A DNA stretch of 64,000 nt. Origin: Rhizobiales bacterium Y(2018). Lineage in GTDB: Bacteria; Pseudomonadota; Alphaproteobacteria; Rhizobiales; Aestuariivirgaceae. Below are positions 30,168 to 38,254 of this stretch, piece after piece. Both the position numbers and the translations under genes were made by a program. Positions within the stretch are counted from its first letter, which is position 1, and each line of letters begins with the position of its first letter. Under the pieces are notes generated by a model. It saw nothing but the letters and a program-made list of their open reading frames with translations, was not told the DNA's origin and ran no database searches. The DNA lies in contig SCPD01000014.1 in NCBI GenBank assembly GCA_005502925.1, positions 62,001-126,000 of the forward strand. Direction: 5' to 3'.

Positions 30168-31093
30168 GCATCGTCACCTTCGACGCGCAAGTGGCGCGCG
30201 AGAAATTCCTCAAGGCGCCCTTCGCGCTCCAGCACGGTCTCGCCGATCATCCACTGTTCACGCTCGAGCGCCTGATCCAGCTCGCCCAGTCGATGCCGCG
30301 CGATCGCATCGAATATAATTCCGGCAAGCTGCTGCCTGGCCAGAAGCCGGAAGACATTCCGACCATCGACATGGCGCCGGCCGAAGTGATCAAGCGCATC
30401 GAGGAAGCCAATGCCTGGATGGTGATCAAAGGCGTCGAGGTCGATCCCGATTATGCCGCGATCCTCAAGGGGTTCGTCGATGCGGCGCAAGCGGCGGCCG
30501 GCAAGAAGGCGGACGATTACAGCGACCTGCAGGGCTACATCTTCGTCTCCTCGGCCAATTCGACGACGCCCTTCCATGTCGATGCCGAGGAGAACATCCT
30601 GATCCAGATTCGCGGCGACAAGTTCGTCCACATCTTCGAGAACGGCGATCGCACGCTGATCTCGGAGGAAGCCCTCGAAATTTCTCCGTCGAAACATCGC
30701 AACCAGCATTACGATCCGTCCTTCGAGGCGCGCGCCCAGGTGTTCGCGATGAAGGAAGGCGATGCGGTGCATCTGCCCTATATGTGGCCGCATTGGGTGC
30801 GCACCGGCGGGCGTTATTCGGTGTCGATGGCGATGACCTGGAAAACGCCGGAGGTCAATCGCCTCAACAAGATCCGCCTGATGAACGGCACGCTGCGCCA
30901 TTTCGGCCTGCCGCAGCGGGCGCCGGGTGTCTCGCCGGCGATGGACGGCATCAAGGTCGCCGCGCATGACGCGATGCGCGCCGTGATCGATCCGTTGCGC
31001 AAATCGGAAGGCATGCGCCGCCTGCTGCGTGGCGCCATCTATGGCAAGAAGGCCAATTACTACTACGGCAAGGACGAGAAGAAGCCCGTCTGA
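30164..31093 (+). CDS. Cupin-like (JmjC-type, 2-oxoglutarate/Fe) domain protein
   Basis: A 309-residue protein with a double-stranded beta-helix core: TPFHVDAEENILIQIRGDK gives the HxD iron-binding pair (about residues 138-140), and MKEGDAVHLPYMWPHWVRTG holds candidate distal His residues. This matches bacterial JmjC/Cupin_8 proteins, some of which hydroxylate proteins or small molecules. It overlaps the GNAT gene (ATGA) and has GGAG upstream of ATG 30164. Its stop abuts the stop of the convergent LuxR gene. The substrate is unknown; operon position suggests surface glycan or lipid modification. Confidence 0.8.
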   Translation: MSIVTFDAQVAREKFLKAPFALQHGLADHPLFTLERLIQLAQSMPRDRIEYNSGKLLPGQKPEDIPTIDMAPAEVIKRIEEANAWMVIKGVEVDPDYAAILKGFVDAAQAAAGKKADDYSDLQGYIFVSSANSTTPFHVDAEENILIQIRGDKFVHIFENGDRTLISEEALEISPSKHRNQHYDPSFEARAQVFAMKEGDAVHLPYMWPHWVRTGGRYSVSMAMTWKTPEVNRLNKIRLMNGTLRHFGLPQRAPGVSPAMDGIKVAAHDAMRAVIDPLRKSEGMRRLLRGAIYGKKANYYYGKDEKKPV

Positions 31094-32230
31094 TCATCTT
31101 CTTTGCAAAGGCTGGACATTCTTCAGCAGGGCCACGAGCTGGCTCTGCTGGCGCATTCCGGTCTTCTGGAAGATGTTCTCGAGATAATGCCGCGCGGTGC
31201 TGAAGCGGATATCCTGCAACTCGGCCGCTGACTTGAGCGATTGGCCGGCGCAGAGATTGGCGGCGAGGCGCGCCTCGGCCGGGGTGAGATTGAAGATCGC
31301 TCGCAAATGCGCATCGAAACCTTCGGGCAGTTGCGGCGCCACCTCGCGCAGCATGACCGCCGCCATCGGCTCCCAGGCCGGGCCGAAGTCGCTTCGGTTG
31401 GCGAGCGGCATCACCGAGATCATCAGATTGCCGCTCCTTCCATTCAACGCGGGCTGACGGAGCAGGAGATCGAAACTCGCCGGCATTTCGTCAGGCGATG
31501 CCATGCGCGCTTCAGCGATGGCGCTGCACAACGTGCCGGCATTGGATGATGTCGCGACCAGGCGGCTCGCTTCGACCCGCAAGCCGCTGCCGGGCCGCGA
31601 CAGCAGCGCTTCGGCGGTTTCATTCATCTCGACGATATGCTGCTCGGCGCCGACCAGCAGAATGCCGAACGGCAGCTGATAGGAGGTGGATGTCAATGCC
31701 TGCGCCGTCTGCCGGTGGCGGCTGATGCGCATCGCCCGCGAGAGATGCGGCAACAGCTGTTCCAGCAGCGCGATCTCGGCATCGCCGAATTCCTCCTGCT
31801 TGCGTCCGCGCTGGACATTGAACGCCCAGACGGAAGAGTCGGAAATCCAGATCTTGCAGAACATGCCGCCATACATGTCCTGCGGCGCCATCCATTCATT
31901 CCAATAGCGGCTGGTGCGCAATGCATCACGGTCGAACAATGTGCGGTCGGTGAAGACCTTGCCAGTTTCAGCCCGCATCGCCCTGTGAATGAAGGGGTTC
32001 GCCTCAGACGCGAATTCTGCGACGAAGCTCTTGAGGAAGACGGGGTCGGTTCCCGTGGTGATGAGATCCTGGGGGCCGATATCGGGGCCGTGGCGAACGA
32101 AATTCGCGCTCGATCCGTGAAAGAGACGGCGCAGCGTTTCGATCGCCACCGCCCATTCCACCTCGCCGGCCGCCGCGCCATAGAGAGTGTCCATGGCATT
32201 TGCAATGCCGTCCGAATAGCCCCCAAGCAT
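31094..32230 (-). CDS. LuxR-family transcriptional regulator
   Basis: A protein of about 378 residues with a C-terminal helix-turn-helix of the LuxR/GerE type (LTPAEARLAANLCAGQSLKSAA, then TARHYLENIFQKTG) and a long N-terminal region with PAS-like character (GILLVGAEQHIVEMNETAEALL). It has no receiver or autoinducer domain I can identify. ATG 32230 is preferred; a TTG at 32245 would add five residues. It is convergent with the cupin operon and lies downstream of the porin gene, from which it is separated by that gene's terminator. Confidence 0.82.
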   Translation of the reverse strand: MLGGYSDGIANAMDTLYGAAAGEVEWAVAIETLRRLFHGSSANFVRHGPDIGPQDLITTGTDPVFLKSFVAEFASEANPFIHRAMRAETGKVFTDRTLFDRDALRTSRYWNEWMAPQDMYGGMFCKIWISDSSVWAFNVQRGRKQEEFGDAEIALLEQLLPHLSRAMRISRHRQTAQALTSTSYQLPFGILLVGAEQHIVEMNETAEALLSRPGSGLRVEASRLVATSSNAGTLCSAIAEARMASPDEMPASFDLLLRQPALNGRSGNLMISVMPLANRSDFGPAWEPMAAVMLREVAPQLPEGFDAHLRAIFNLTPAEARLAANLCAGQSLKSAAELQDIRFSTARHYLENIFQKTGMRQQSQLVALLKNVQPLQRR

Positions 32231-32296
32231 ACAAGCCGCCCCCAATGCGTCTGCCCCGGTTCTCCGGTTGCGCCAGAGTTCCCCTTACCTGTGACG

Positions 32297-32328
32297 AAAA
32301 AAGGGCGCCCACTGTGAAAGGCGCCCTG
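32297..32328 (-). terminator. Rho-independent terminator of the porin gene
   Basis: Read on the minus strand, AGGGCGCC pairs with GGCGCCC(T) around a ten-base loop and is followed by six T residues (plus-strand A run 32297-32302). It lies 29 bases beyond the porin stop codon. Confidence 0.88.
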
Positions 32329-32356
32329 CAAAGTTTACGAGGGAGAGTCTCTTTTT

Positions 32357-33061
32357 CTAGAAGTGCCAGCTCAGGCCCGCGCGGACCGCATGGAAAGCGG
32401 TGTCGGCCTTGCCGTCGTCGCTGCTGCCTGCTTCGATATTGCCCAGGTCGGTATAGCGATATTCGATCCGCGCGCTGAGATCATCGGTGAAGGCGTATTC
32501 AACGCCGCCGCCCAGCGTCCAGCCCCAGTTCGTGTCACTGTTGCTCGCGAATTCGTCCCCGTCGCCATCCTTCAAAGTGAGCTCGACACCACCAACCGCC
32601 AAACCGCCGGTGGCGTAGAAAAGAGCGTGGTCCGCGGCAAAGCCGGCGCGCAGCCGCAACGATCCAAGCCAATCGATTTCCTGCTTGATCTCGCCGATCT
32701 TCAGCCCTTCATCGTCGACGACATCGGTATCACCGTCCATGTCGGCAAATTCGATATCGCCTTCGACACCGAGAACGAGGGCGTCTGATTGCCAATTATA
32801 GCCGAGATGGAGTCCGCCGACGAAACCGTCCAGATCCATGTCGCCGTCCCGGCCGTTGGCCACGACAGCGCGCAGGATTTCGGTTGATTCTTCCTCGATG
32901 TTGTTGGCGCTGACATCGTTTTCGCCCCAGGCATAACCACCCTGCAGGCCGGCATAGGGCCCGGTCCAGTCATAGACTTCAGGCGCCACGATATCGGCGG
33001 CCTGCGCGGCCGAGATGGCGAACAGCGACGCGGCGCCGGCCAAAAGCACTTTCTTCAGCAT
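32357..33061 (-). CDS. Outer-membrane beta-barrel protein (Omp25/Omp31 type)
   Basis: A 234-residue protein with a Sec signal peptide (MLKKVLLAGAASLFAISAAQA, cleavage about residue 22) and the familiar rhizobial porin-family opening DWTGPYAGLQGGYAWG. The rest alternates short amphipathic strands and ends in LSWHF with a terminal Phe, as needed for barrel insertion. It is close to the Omp25/31 and RopB-like group. One acidic loop (DMDGDTDVVDDEG) is notable. It is a single gene with its own terminator. Confidence 0.92.
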   Translation of the reverse strand: MLKKVLLAGAASLFAISAAQAADIVAPEVYDWTGPYAGLQGGYAWGENDVSANNIEEESTEILRAVVANGRDGDMDLDGFVGGLHLGYNWQSDALVLGVEGDIEFADMDGDTDVVDDEGLKIGEIKQEIDWLGSLRLRAGFAADHALFYATGGLAVGGVELTLKDGDGDEFASNSDTNWGWTLGGGVEYAFTDDLSARIEYRYTDLGNIEAGSSDDGKADTAFHAVRAGLSWHF

Positions 33062-33221
33062 GGAAATCCCCCGGAAAGAGATAGTCTGTAGGCTGACTGG
33101 AAGATAACCGGGGATTCGCCGGTGCGCCTACCCGGCATATGACGGGGCTCCGACCGCTTTTCGGACGGGTGTGATAATTAGGCCACAGGAGCAGGTCGCC
33201 CAATGGGCAAGAGCCAGGAAT

Positions 33222-34133
33222 TTATTTCAGGCTGACGAGATATTCGGCGATGGCCTGGACGTCGGCTTCCGGCAGTTTCGACAGATTGGTCTGAACCGCG
33301 CCCATGCCGCCCGAGGACAGTTTGTCGTAGCCGAAGGTCTCGCCGAACTGCATGGCCGACACGAGATCCTTGGCGTCCTTGTAGCGGGCACGTTCGATGA
33401 GGCCGCGCAGCGAGGGGACATTGCCGTCACCTTCGGGATGGGGCCCGCCGGCGAGGCTGCGCGTTTCGTCGAGCGTCATGAAGGCGGTGCGCGGCGTATG
33501 GCACTGGGCGCAGTGGCCGGGACCGTTCACCAAATAGGCGCCGCGATTCCAGCTCGCCGTCTGCTGCGGGTCGGGTTGCCATTTGGCGGCGGGGAGGCCG
33601 AGACAATTCCACAGGCCGACGCCGCGACGGAGGAAGAAGGGCAAAGGAATATCGTCTGGCTTGTCCTCAGCCTTCACCGGCGTGAGCGACATCAGATAGG
33701 CGCGGATATCGAGAACGTCCTCGGTGCGCATGAGCGCATAAGACGTATAGGGGAAGGCCGGTATGGCGTGATCGCCTGAGGGCGACAAACCGCGGGCGAG
33801 CGCGTTGACGAAGTCGAGCTCGCTCCATTTGCCGATGCCGGTTTCCGGGTCGGGCGTCAGATTGGGCGGAAAGAGCGTGCCGATCGGCGTCTTGAGCGGT
33901 GCCCCGCCGGACGGCAGGCCGGCATTGGCGGAGGCATTGGCGGGATCGGGTCTATGGCAGTTGAGGCAGCCGCCGATATTGAACATCAGCGCGCCATTGG
34001 CGAGATCGGCCTGATGCTGCGGAATGGCGTCGGGCCCCAGCGGCCGGGGCGCCGAGAGAAACCAGAACACCGCTCCGCCCAGCAGGATCAGTCCCGCCAG
34101 GCCGAGCAGTGTCGATCGTCTTCGTTTGCTCAG
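33222..34133 (-). CDS. Di-haem c-type cytochrome
   Basis: Two haem-binding CxxCH motifs, CLNCH in the N-terminal half and CAQCH in the second half, with distal Met candidates, give a di-haem cytochrome c similar to subunits that accept electrons from periplasmic dehydrogenases. The nearest standard start (GTG 34070) would cut the membrane anchor in half. Reading upstream in frame reveals MSKRRRSTLLGLAGLILLGG if the CTG at 34133 is used, a good signal anchor. That CTG has AAGGAA nine bases upstream, within the end of the cytochrome c' gene. I therefore place the start at CTG 34133 (303 residues). Confidence 0.8.
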   Translation of the reverse strand: MSKRRRSTLLGLAGLILLGGAVFWFLSAPRPLGPDAIPQHQADLANGALMFNIGGCLNCHRPDPANASANAGLPSGGAPLKTPIGTLFPPNLTPDPETGIGKWSELDFVNALARGLSPSGDHAIPAFPYTSYALMRTEDVLDIRAYLMSLTPVKAEDKPDDIPLPFFLRRGVGLWNCLGLPAAKWQPDPQQTASWNRGAYLVNGPGHCAQCHTPRTAFMTLDETRSLAGGPHPEGDGNVPSLRGLIERARYKDAKDLVSAMQFGETFGYDKLSSGGMGAVQTNLSKLPEADVQAIAEYLVSLK

Positions 34134-34139
34134 GTCGAG

Positions 34140-34592
34140 TTATTCCTTCGGCCGGCGATATTTGGTGTGACAACCCTTGCAGGCTTCACCCAGGCCGGCA
34201 AGCGCCGTCTTGAACCCCGCCTCGTCGGTGGTTGCCGCCATGGTTTCGACCGCTTTCAGCGCCGTATCCTCTGCCGCCTTGACGCCTTCCGGGTCGCTCC
34301 AGATCTCAGGCTTGGCATAGGTCTCGGGCGGACCCTTCTCACTGCCTGGGGTGAAATTGGCGAAAGCCTGCTTCATGCCGGCGAGCATCGCATCGGCGTT
34401 GGTCTTGACGACGGCCGCATCGTAAGGGGCTTCGCCTTTGGCGATTCCGGCGAAGGCGCCCATGGCCTTACCGACTTGTTTCATCCCCGCCTGACGGTCC
34501 TCGATGGGGCCGGCAAGGGCAAAAGTGGCGCCCAGTCCCGCAAGGACAGCAAGAACAGGCATCGTCTTCAAGATTGAGGCTGGCTTCACCAT
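34140..34592 (-). CDS. Cytochrome c' (class II c-type cytochrome)
   Basis: A 150-residue periplasmic protein: Sec signal peptide (MVKPASILKTMPVLAVLAG, Ala-rich cleavage region) followed by a four-helix bundle with the haem motif CKGCH near the C-terminus (ACKGCHTKYRRPKE), the hallmark of class II cytochromes c. These bind NO or act in electron transfer. The ATG at 34592 has GGGAG six bases upstream; longer starts add a non-signal extension. The di-haem cytochrome gene follows with six bases between the stop and the proposed CTG start, so the two are probably cotranslated. Confidence 0.9.
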   Translation of the reverse strand: MVKPASILKTMPVLAVLAGLGATFALAGPIEDRQAGMKQVGKAMGAFAGIAKGEAPYDAAVVKTNADAMLAGMKQAFANFTPGSEKGPPETYAKPEIWSDPEGVKAAEDTALKAVETMAATTDEAGFKTALAGLGEACKGCHTKYRRPKE

Positions 34593-34860
34593 GTATGTCT
34601 CCCGAATGGCATTGGCTCGCAACAGGAGTATACGCACAGGGACCTGTGGCAATTTCATCACGAATTATTGTTTTTTTCCTTCGCCATGAAATGGCCCGGC
34701 TTCAGCCGCGCGAGCGCCCGTCTCGACTCCCATCTTTACTCATGAACGCAGAATGAACCGCTCATTCGGATGTGAGTCAGTCATTGCGGCGTAAGAACAG
34801 ATCTTAGGTAATTCTTAGATTCAGCGTGTTATGAGCAAAAGTACCGAAGGAGAAGAAGTT

Positions 34861-35010
34861 ATGCGTAGCGTTGAGGCGTCTGACCGAACGGAGCCCTATC
34901 AAGGGCATGTCAACCGGCCGGCACGTGTGAGCCCCGAACTCGCAGAATTCCTCCATATGCTGGATTCCCTCGAAAATCATCTGGTCGAAAAGACCAACAG
35001 AACGGACTGA
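34861..35010 (+). CDS. 49-residue small protein of unknown function
   Basis: A short ORF beginning MRSVEASDRTEPYQG, rich in charged residues, with a likely amphipathic C-terminal helix (ELAEFLHMLDSLENHLVEK). It has an excellent ribosome-binding site, AAGGAG (34847-34852), eight bases before ATG 34861, and is followed 19 bases after its stop by a terminator hairpin. An in-frame ATG at 34831 could give a 59-residue version. No signal peptide and no recognised family. The complete set of expression signals makes it a believable gene. Confidence 0.6.
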   Translation: MRSVEASDRTEPYQGHVNRPARVSPELAEFLHMLDSLENHLVEKTNRTD

Positions 35011-35028
35011 GCAGCTTCGTCCGTTGCC

Positions 35029-35059
35029 AGCCTGCGCGGTGGCGCGGGCTTCACTTTTT
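35029..35059 (+). terminator. Rho-independent terminator of the 49-residue ORF
   Basis: AGCCTGCGC (35029-35037) pairs with GCGCGGGCT (35042-35050), including one T-G pair, around GGTG. TCACTTTTTG follows. It is orientated with the small ORF and supports it being transcribed. Confidence 0.7.
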
Positions 35060-35176
35060 GTCATCATGCTTAACAATGCGTGATCGGCCGCGCGGCGAAG
35101 AGTTCCGCCCTTGCGCGCAAGCGTCAAGCTCTCAAACAATTGCAATGATGTGGCGGGTGCCTGCTGAAAGACGGCG

Positions 35177-35587
35177 TCAGCGCAGGATTTTCTGGATCGC
35201 CGATTGCAGCTCGCTGCGGCCCGCGGGCTTGGGCAGCGCCATGTCGAAACATTCGTGCCAGTTGCCGCCCTTGTGCCAGTCGGCCAGATAGGCCGAGAGC
35301 GCCATCAGGGGTGTGCGCGCCGCGCACCCGCCCAGAGCACGGATCTCGCGCGCCGCGATCATCCCGTCCATCACCGGCATTTCGATATCGAGAAGAACCA
35401 GATCATATGATTGCGTGCGCACCTGCTCCAGCGCCTCTTCGCCATGCTCCACCGCATCGACATCACAGCCCATGCGGCGCAGAAGTGCCGCGGTCACCAG
35501 GCGTACCGTGTCGGAATCCTCGGCGAACAGGATACGCGGCCTCGATCCATTGGTGCATTTGAGCTGGGTCTGCATTGTCGGCGCCAT
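35177..35587 (-). CDS. Single-domain response regulator (CheY-like receiver)
   Basis: A 136-residue protein consisting of one receiver domain. The acidic pocket is in RILFAEDSDTVRLV, the phospho-acceptor Asp in LVLLDIEMPVMDG (about residue 67), the conserved Thr/Ser position in LMALSAYLAD and the Lys in LPKPAGR. There is no output domain, so it probably works by protein-protein contact or phosphotransfer. No sensor kinase is next to it. ATG at 35587; a second Met four codons later is also possible. Confidence 0.9.
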   Translation of the reverse strand: MAPTMQTQLKCTNGSRPRILFAEDSDTVRLVTAALLRRMGCDVDAVEHGEEALEQVRTQSYDLVLLDIEMPVMDGMIAAREIRALGGCAARTPLMALSAYLADWHKGGNWHECFDMALPKPAGRSELQSAIQKILR

Positions 35588-35773
35588 ATCCTGTGTGGTC
35601 TTCTATTGTGGAGCGCTCCCTTGTCGCGAAAGTCGAGCAACCTTCGCGAGAAGCACTCTAGGGACCGGATTGTGCCTGCCAATTCCTGCCTAAATATTGT
35701 CGAAACCAAAAAGCGCGACGCATAGCTAACGAAGGGTAACTGACGTGGCGACATCAATTCCCTGTCACTTGGA

Positions 35774-35794
35774 TGGCCGGGTCGAGCCCGGCCA
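35774..35794. repeat. Short GC palindrome in the gap before upp
   Basis: TGGCCGGG (35774-35781) and CCCGGCCA (35787-35794) pair around a five-base loop. It lies in the 230-bp space between the response-regulator start and the upp stop, both on the minus strand, and looks like one of the dispersed GGCCGGG...CCCGGCC palindromes of rhizobial genomes. It could also serve as a terminator for transcription arriving from either side. Nothing else is evident in this gap. Confidence 0.5.
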
Positions 35795-35817
35795 CATGCT
35801 TTTCGGGCCGATGCGGT

Positions 35818-36465
35818 CTATTTCGTCCCGAACATGCGATCGCCGGCGTCACCCAGGCCCGGCACGATATAACCGTGGCTATTGAGCTTGCGGTCGACCG
35901 CGGCGGTGAAGATCTGCACGTCGGGATGATCGGCATTCACATGCTTTATGCCTTCCGGCGCCGACAAGAGGCAGACGAGCTTGATGTCCTTGGCGCCCTT
36001 GTCCTTCAGGCGCTGAATGGCGGCCGACACCGAATTGCCGGTGGCGAGCATCGGATCGACGACGATCACGCGGCGCTCGGCGATGTCCTCGGGCACCTTC
36101 ATGTAATATTCGACCGGCTGCAGCGTCTCAGGGTTACGGTAGATGCCGATATGGCCGACGCGCGCCGAGGGCATCAGGTCGAGCATGCCTTCGAGCAGGC
36201 CGTTGCCGGCCCTGAGGATCGAGACGATGACCAGCTTCTTGCCTTTGAGGATGGGAGCTTCCATCTCGGCGAGCGGCGTTTCGATGGTCTGCGTGGTCAT
36301 CGGCAGGTCGCGCGCCACCTCATAGGCGAGCAGCAGGCTGATCTCGCGGAGCAGCTGGCGGAACACCGCCGAGGGCGTGTGCTTGTCGCGCATCAGGGTC
36401 AGCTTGTGCAGCACCAGCGGATGGTCGACGATGACCAGGTTCGCGGGCAGATCGGCTTTGCTCAT
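35818..36465 (-). CDS. upp: Uracil phosphoribosyltransferase
   Basis: A 215-residue enzyme that salvages uracil to UMP with PRPP. The family is clear from [18 protein letters not shown] at the N-terminus, [19 protein letters not shown], the PRPP loop [16 protein letters not shown] and the uracil-binding [21 protein letters not shown] 36465 has AAGGAG upstream; an in-frame Met nine codons earlier lacks support. It is divergent from glpR. Confidence 0.95.
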   Translation of the reverse strand: MSKADLPANLVIVDHPLVLHKLTLMRDKHTPSAVFRQLLREISLLLAYEVARDLPMTTQTIETPLAEMEAPILKGKKLVIVSILRAGNGLLEGMLDLMPSARVGHIGIYRNPETLQPVEYYMKVPEDIAERRVIVVDPMLATGNSVSAAIQRLKDKGAKDIKLVCLLSAPEGIKHVNADHPDVQIFTAAVDRKLNSHGYIVPGLGDAGDRMFGTK

Positions 36466-36560
36466 GGGGGGCTCCTTCAACCCGCTTTTCATAGGGGAGC
36501 GGGCACTCTAGACTCAAGCCGGACTTGCGGGTAATCCGCCGTCATCCACCGGAAAAGCCC

Positions 36561-37361
36561 ATGACATCGCTCAATTTCCGCCAGCATGAAATCCTGCTCA
36601 TCGCCCGCCAGAGCGGCAAGGTGACGGTCGACGGGCTGGCCGAGCGCTTCGACGTCACCCCCCAGACCATCCGCAAGGACCTCAACGACCTGTGCGAGCA
36701 GCGGCTCCTGACCCGTACCCATGGCGGGGCGCTGTTGTCCTCAGGCGTCGAAAACGTGGCCTATGAAGCGCGCCGGCTGCTGGCCGAATATGAAAAGCAG
36801 CGGATCGGCGATCGCGCGGCGCAGCTCATCCCCAATAACTGCTCGCTGTTCGTCAATATCGGCACGACGACCGAGGAGGTGGCGCGCGCCCTCGTCAAGC
36901 ATGAAGGGCTGCTCGTCATCACCAACAACATCCATGTGGCGACCACGCTGACGCCGTGCCCGGGCGTCGATGTCATCGTCATCGGCGGCATGGTCCGGCG
37001 CTCGGATGGCGGCATCGTCGGCGAGGCGGCGGTCGATTTCATCCGCCAGTTCAAGGTCGACTATGCGGTGATCGGCGTGTCGGCGATCGACGATGACGGG
37101 GCGCTGCTCGATTTCGATTATCGCGAGGTGCGCGCGGCGCAGGCGATCATCGCCAATGCCAGGCGCACCATTCTGGTTTCGGACGCGATGAAATTCACCC
37201 GCTCGGCGCCGGTGCGCATCGGGCATCTGAGCCAGATCGACACTTTCGTCACCGACCAGCCGCCGCCCGATACAATCGTCGATATCTGCCGCCATCACGG
37301 CGTGACGCTCGAAGTGGCTCAAGCCGTGGAAGAGCCGGCCAGCGGGCTGTCGGCCGCCTGA
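36561..37361 (+). CDS. glpR: DeoR-family repressor, probable glycerol regulator GlpR
   Basis: A 266-residue repressor with the DeoR helix-turn-helix at the N-terminus (VDGLAERFDVTPQTIRKDLN, then LTRTHGGA) and a sugar-phosphate-isomerase-like effector domain (NIGTTTEEVARAL, IGGMVRRSDGGIVGEAA). Assignment to GlpR rests on its place just before glpD and the glycerol transporter operon, as in rhizobia. Start at ATG 36561, where homology starts. Candidate target repeats of TTTCG type lie upstream of glpD. Confidence 0.87.
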   Translation: MTSLNFRQHEILLIARQSGKVTVDGLAERFDVTPQTIRKDLNDLCEQRLLTRTHGGALLSSGVENVAYEARRLLAEYEKQRIGDRAAQLIPNNCSLFVNIGTTTEEVARALVKHEGLLVITNNIHVATTLTPCPGVDVIVIGGMVRRSDGGIVGEAAVDFIRQFKVDYAVIGVSAIDDDGALLDFDYREVRAAQAIIANARRTILVSDAMKFTRSAPVRIGHLSQIDTFVTDQPPPDTIVDICRHHGVTLEVAQAVEEPASGLSAA

Positions 37362-37376
37362 TGGACGGGGGGTGAG

Positions 37377-37460
37377 TTCCGCTGTTCTTCCGCTGCAAAC
37401 AACAGCGGAATCAGCAGGGGATTATCAGCGGATCTGCAGGGATTAGCAGGGATCTTTCAG
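37377..37460. repeat. Inverted repeat followed by degenerate tandem GCAGGGATTA units
   Basis: TTCCGCTGTT (37377-37386) and AACAGCGGAA (37401-37410) are a perfect 10-bp inverted pair. Directly after, through about 37460, a short unit resembling GCAGGGATTA or TCAGCGGATC is repeated about four times with variation. It lies between the glpR stop and the hypothetical minus-strand gene. Function is unknown; the inverted pair may terminate glpR. Confidence 0.5.
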
Positions 37461-37563
37461 GAAAGCCGCGGAACAGGGGAATTGCCGTTATCGGCGATTC
37501 TCGCAATTTCCAACGATCGCGCCCGAGGATTCAAGCCACAATCGCGATCCGGAGATCGGCGGC

Positions 37564-37959
37564 TCAGCGCGGCGTATCCCTAAAGGGCAAGGCGACGATC
37601 TGAAAGTCGTCTTCATAGAGAATGTAGCCGGGCCGGGCCGTGCGCAGCTCCTGCACGGGTATCCCGACACCGTGCCGCAAGGCCGCGATGCGGCGCAGGC
37701 GCTGCATGTGATCCGACGCGGAGGTGCGAATCCAGCTGATGCCCGAATGCTTGGCGTGGTGATGTCGAGAGGCCGCGAAACGATCGGGAACGGGCAGATT
37801 GTCACTGAACCAGAGGAGCAGGTCGCAAAGCTCGTCATGGCAGCCGGAGGCAAGCCAATTCTCCCGACGCGCTTTATATGCGCTCGGAAAGATACCGGTG
37901 CGATAGCCATAGGGTGGGTGGCGGCCATCCGTCACGAAGCGGATCAGATCGTCTGCCAT
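37564..37959 (-). CDS. Conserved-looking hypothetical protein
   Basis: A 131-residue soluble protein with no signal peptide. It has an N-terminal stretch with Tyr/Arg (PPYGYRTGIFPSAYKARREN), a middle LLLWFSDNLPVPDRFAASRH and a C-terminus RPGYILYEDDFQIVALPF. The pattern of a WF...NLPVP motif followed by an HGV..ELRT.RPGY.LYEDD..IVA.PF ending is one I associate with uncharacterised rhizobial proteins, so I believe the gene is real, though its function is unknown. It is encoded against the glpR/glpD direction. The 295 bases from here to glpD hold the glpD promoter elements and a repeated AGTCAAAAC pair near 38005-38035. Confidence 0.65.
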   Translation of the reverse strand: MADDLIRFVTDGRHPPYGYRTGIFPSAYKARRENWLASGCHDELCDLLLWFSDNLPVPDRFAASRHHHAKHSGISWIRTSASDHMQRLRRIAALRHGVGIPVQELRTARPGYILYEDDFQIVALPFRDTPR

Positions 37960-38116
37960 GGGCCTGTCGATAATTCATCACGTGCCTTTCGCGCTGTTGC
38001 ATAGTCAAAACTGTGGAGAAAATCCAGTCAAAACAAGGCTATGGAATGGCCTCCGGGAGGGCGATTTCGTGTCACGGGCGCTGCTATCCAGGATTGACGA
38101 CCCGCGTTTCTGCGAT

Positions 38117-38219
38117 TTTCGTTGAGTTTCACTTTCTTTCGTAATATAGCGAAAAGAGAAAAGTTTAGGGTTCATTTGGTTCGCATGTGCGAGATAATCC
38201 TTTCGCATCTGCAAAAAGC
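38117..38219 (+). promoter_or_regulatory. glpD promoter region with TTTCG-type repeats (candidate GlpR sites)
   Basis: Three tandem 10-base units begin with TTTC at 38117, 38127 and 38137 (TTTCGTT, TTTCACT, TTTCGTA). The last also forms an inverted pair with CGAAA at 38150-38154. Downstream are a palindrome TCGCA-TG-TGCGA (38181-38192) and an inverted pair TTCGC (about 38202) and GCGAA (about 38218). DeoR-family repressors commonly bind TTTCG-like repeats. Which of these is the GlpR operator is inferred. Confidence 0.5.
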
Positions 38220-38254
38220 GAATCGAAATGAATCGCGGGTTTGATGGGAGCGGC

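Noticed and set aside
34804-35145. 113-codon minus-strand frame opposite the 49-codon ORF
   Set aside because: It has no ribosome-binding site and crosses the terminator of the plus-strand small gene, whose signals are much better.
35762-35780. CTGTCACttgg sequence resembling a Pho box half near upp
   Set aside because: Only the first half matches, no gene starts downstream in that orientation, and it is part of a dispersed GGCCGGG palindrome.
37375-37465. CRISPR-like array after glpR
   Set aside because: The units are about ten bases, degenerate and have no regular spacers; no cas gene is present.
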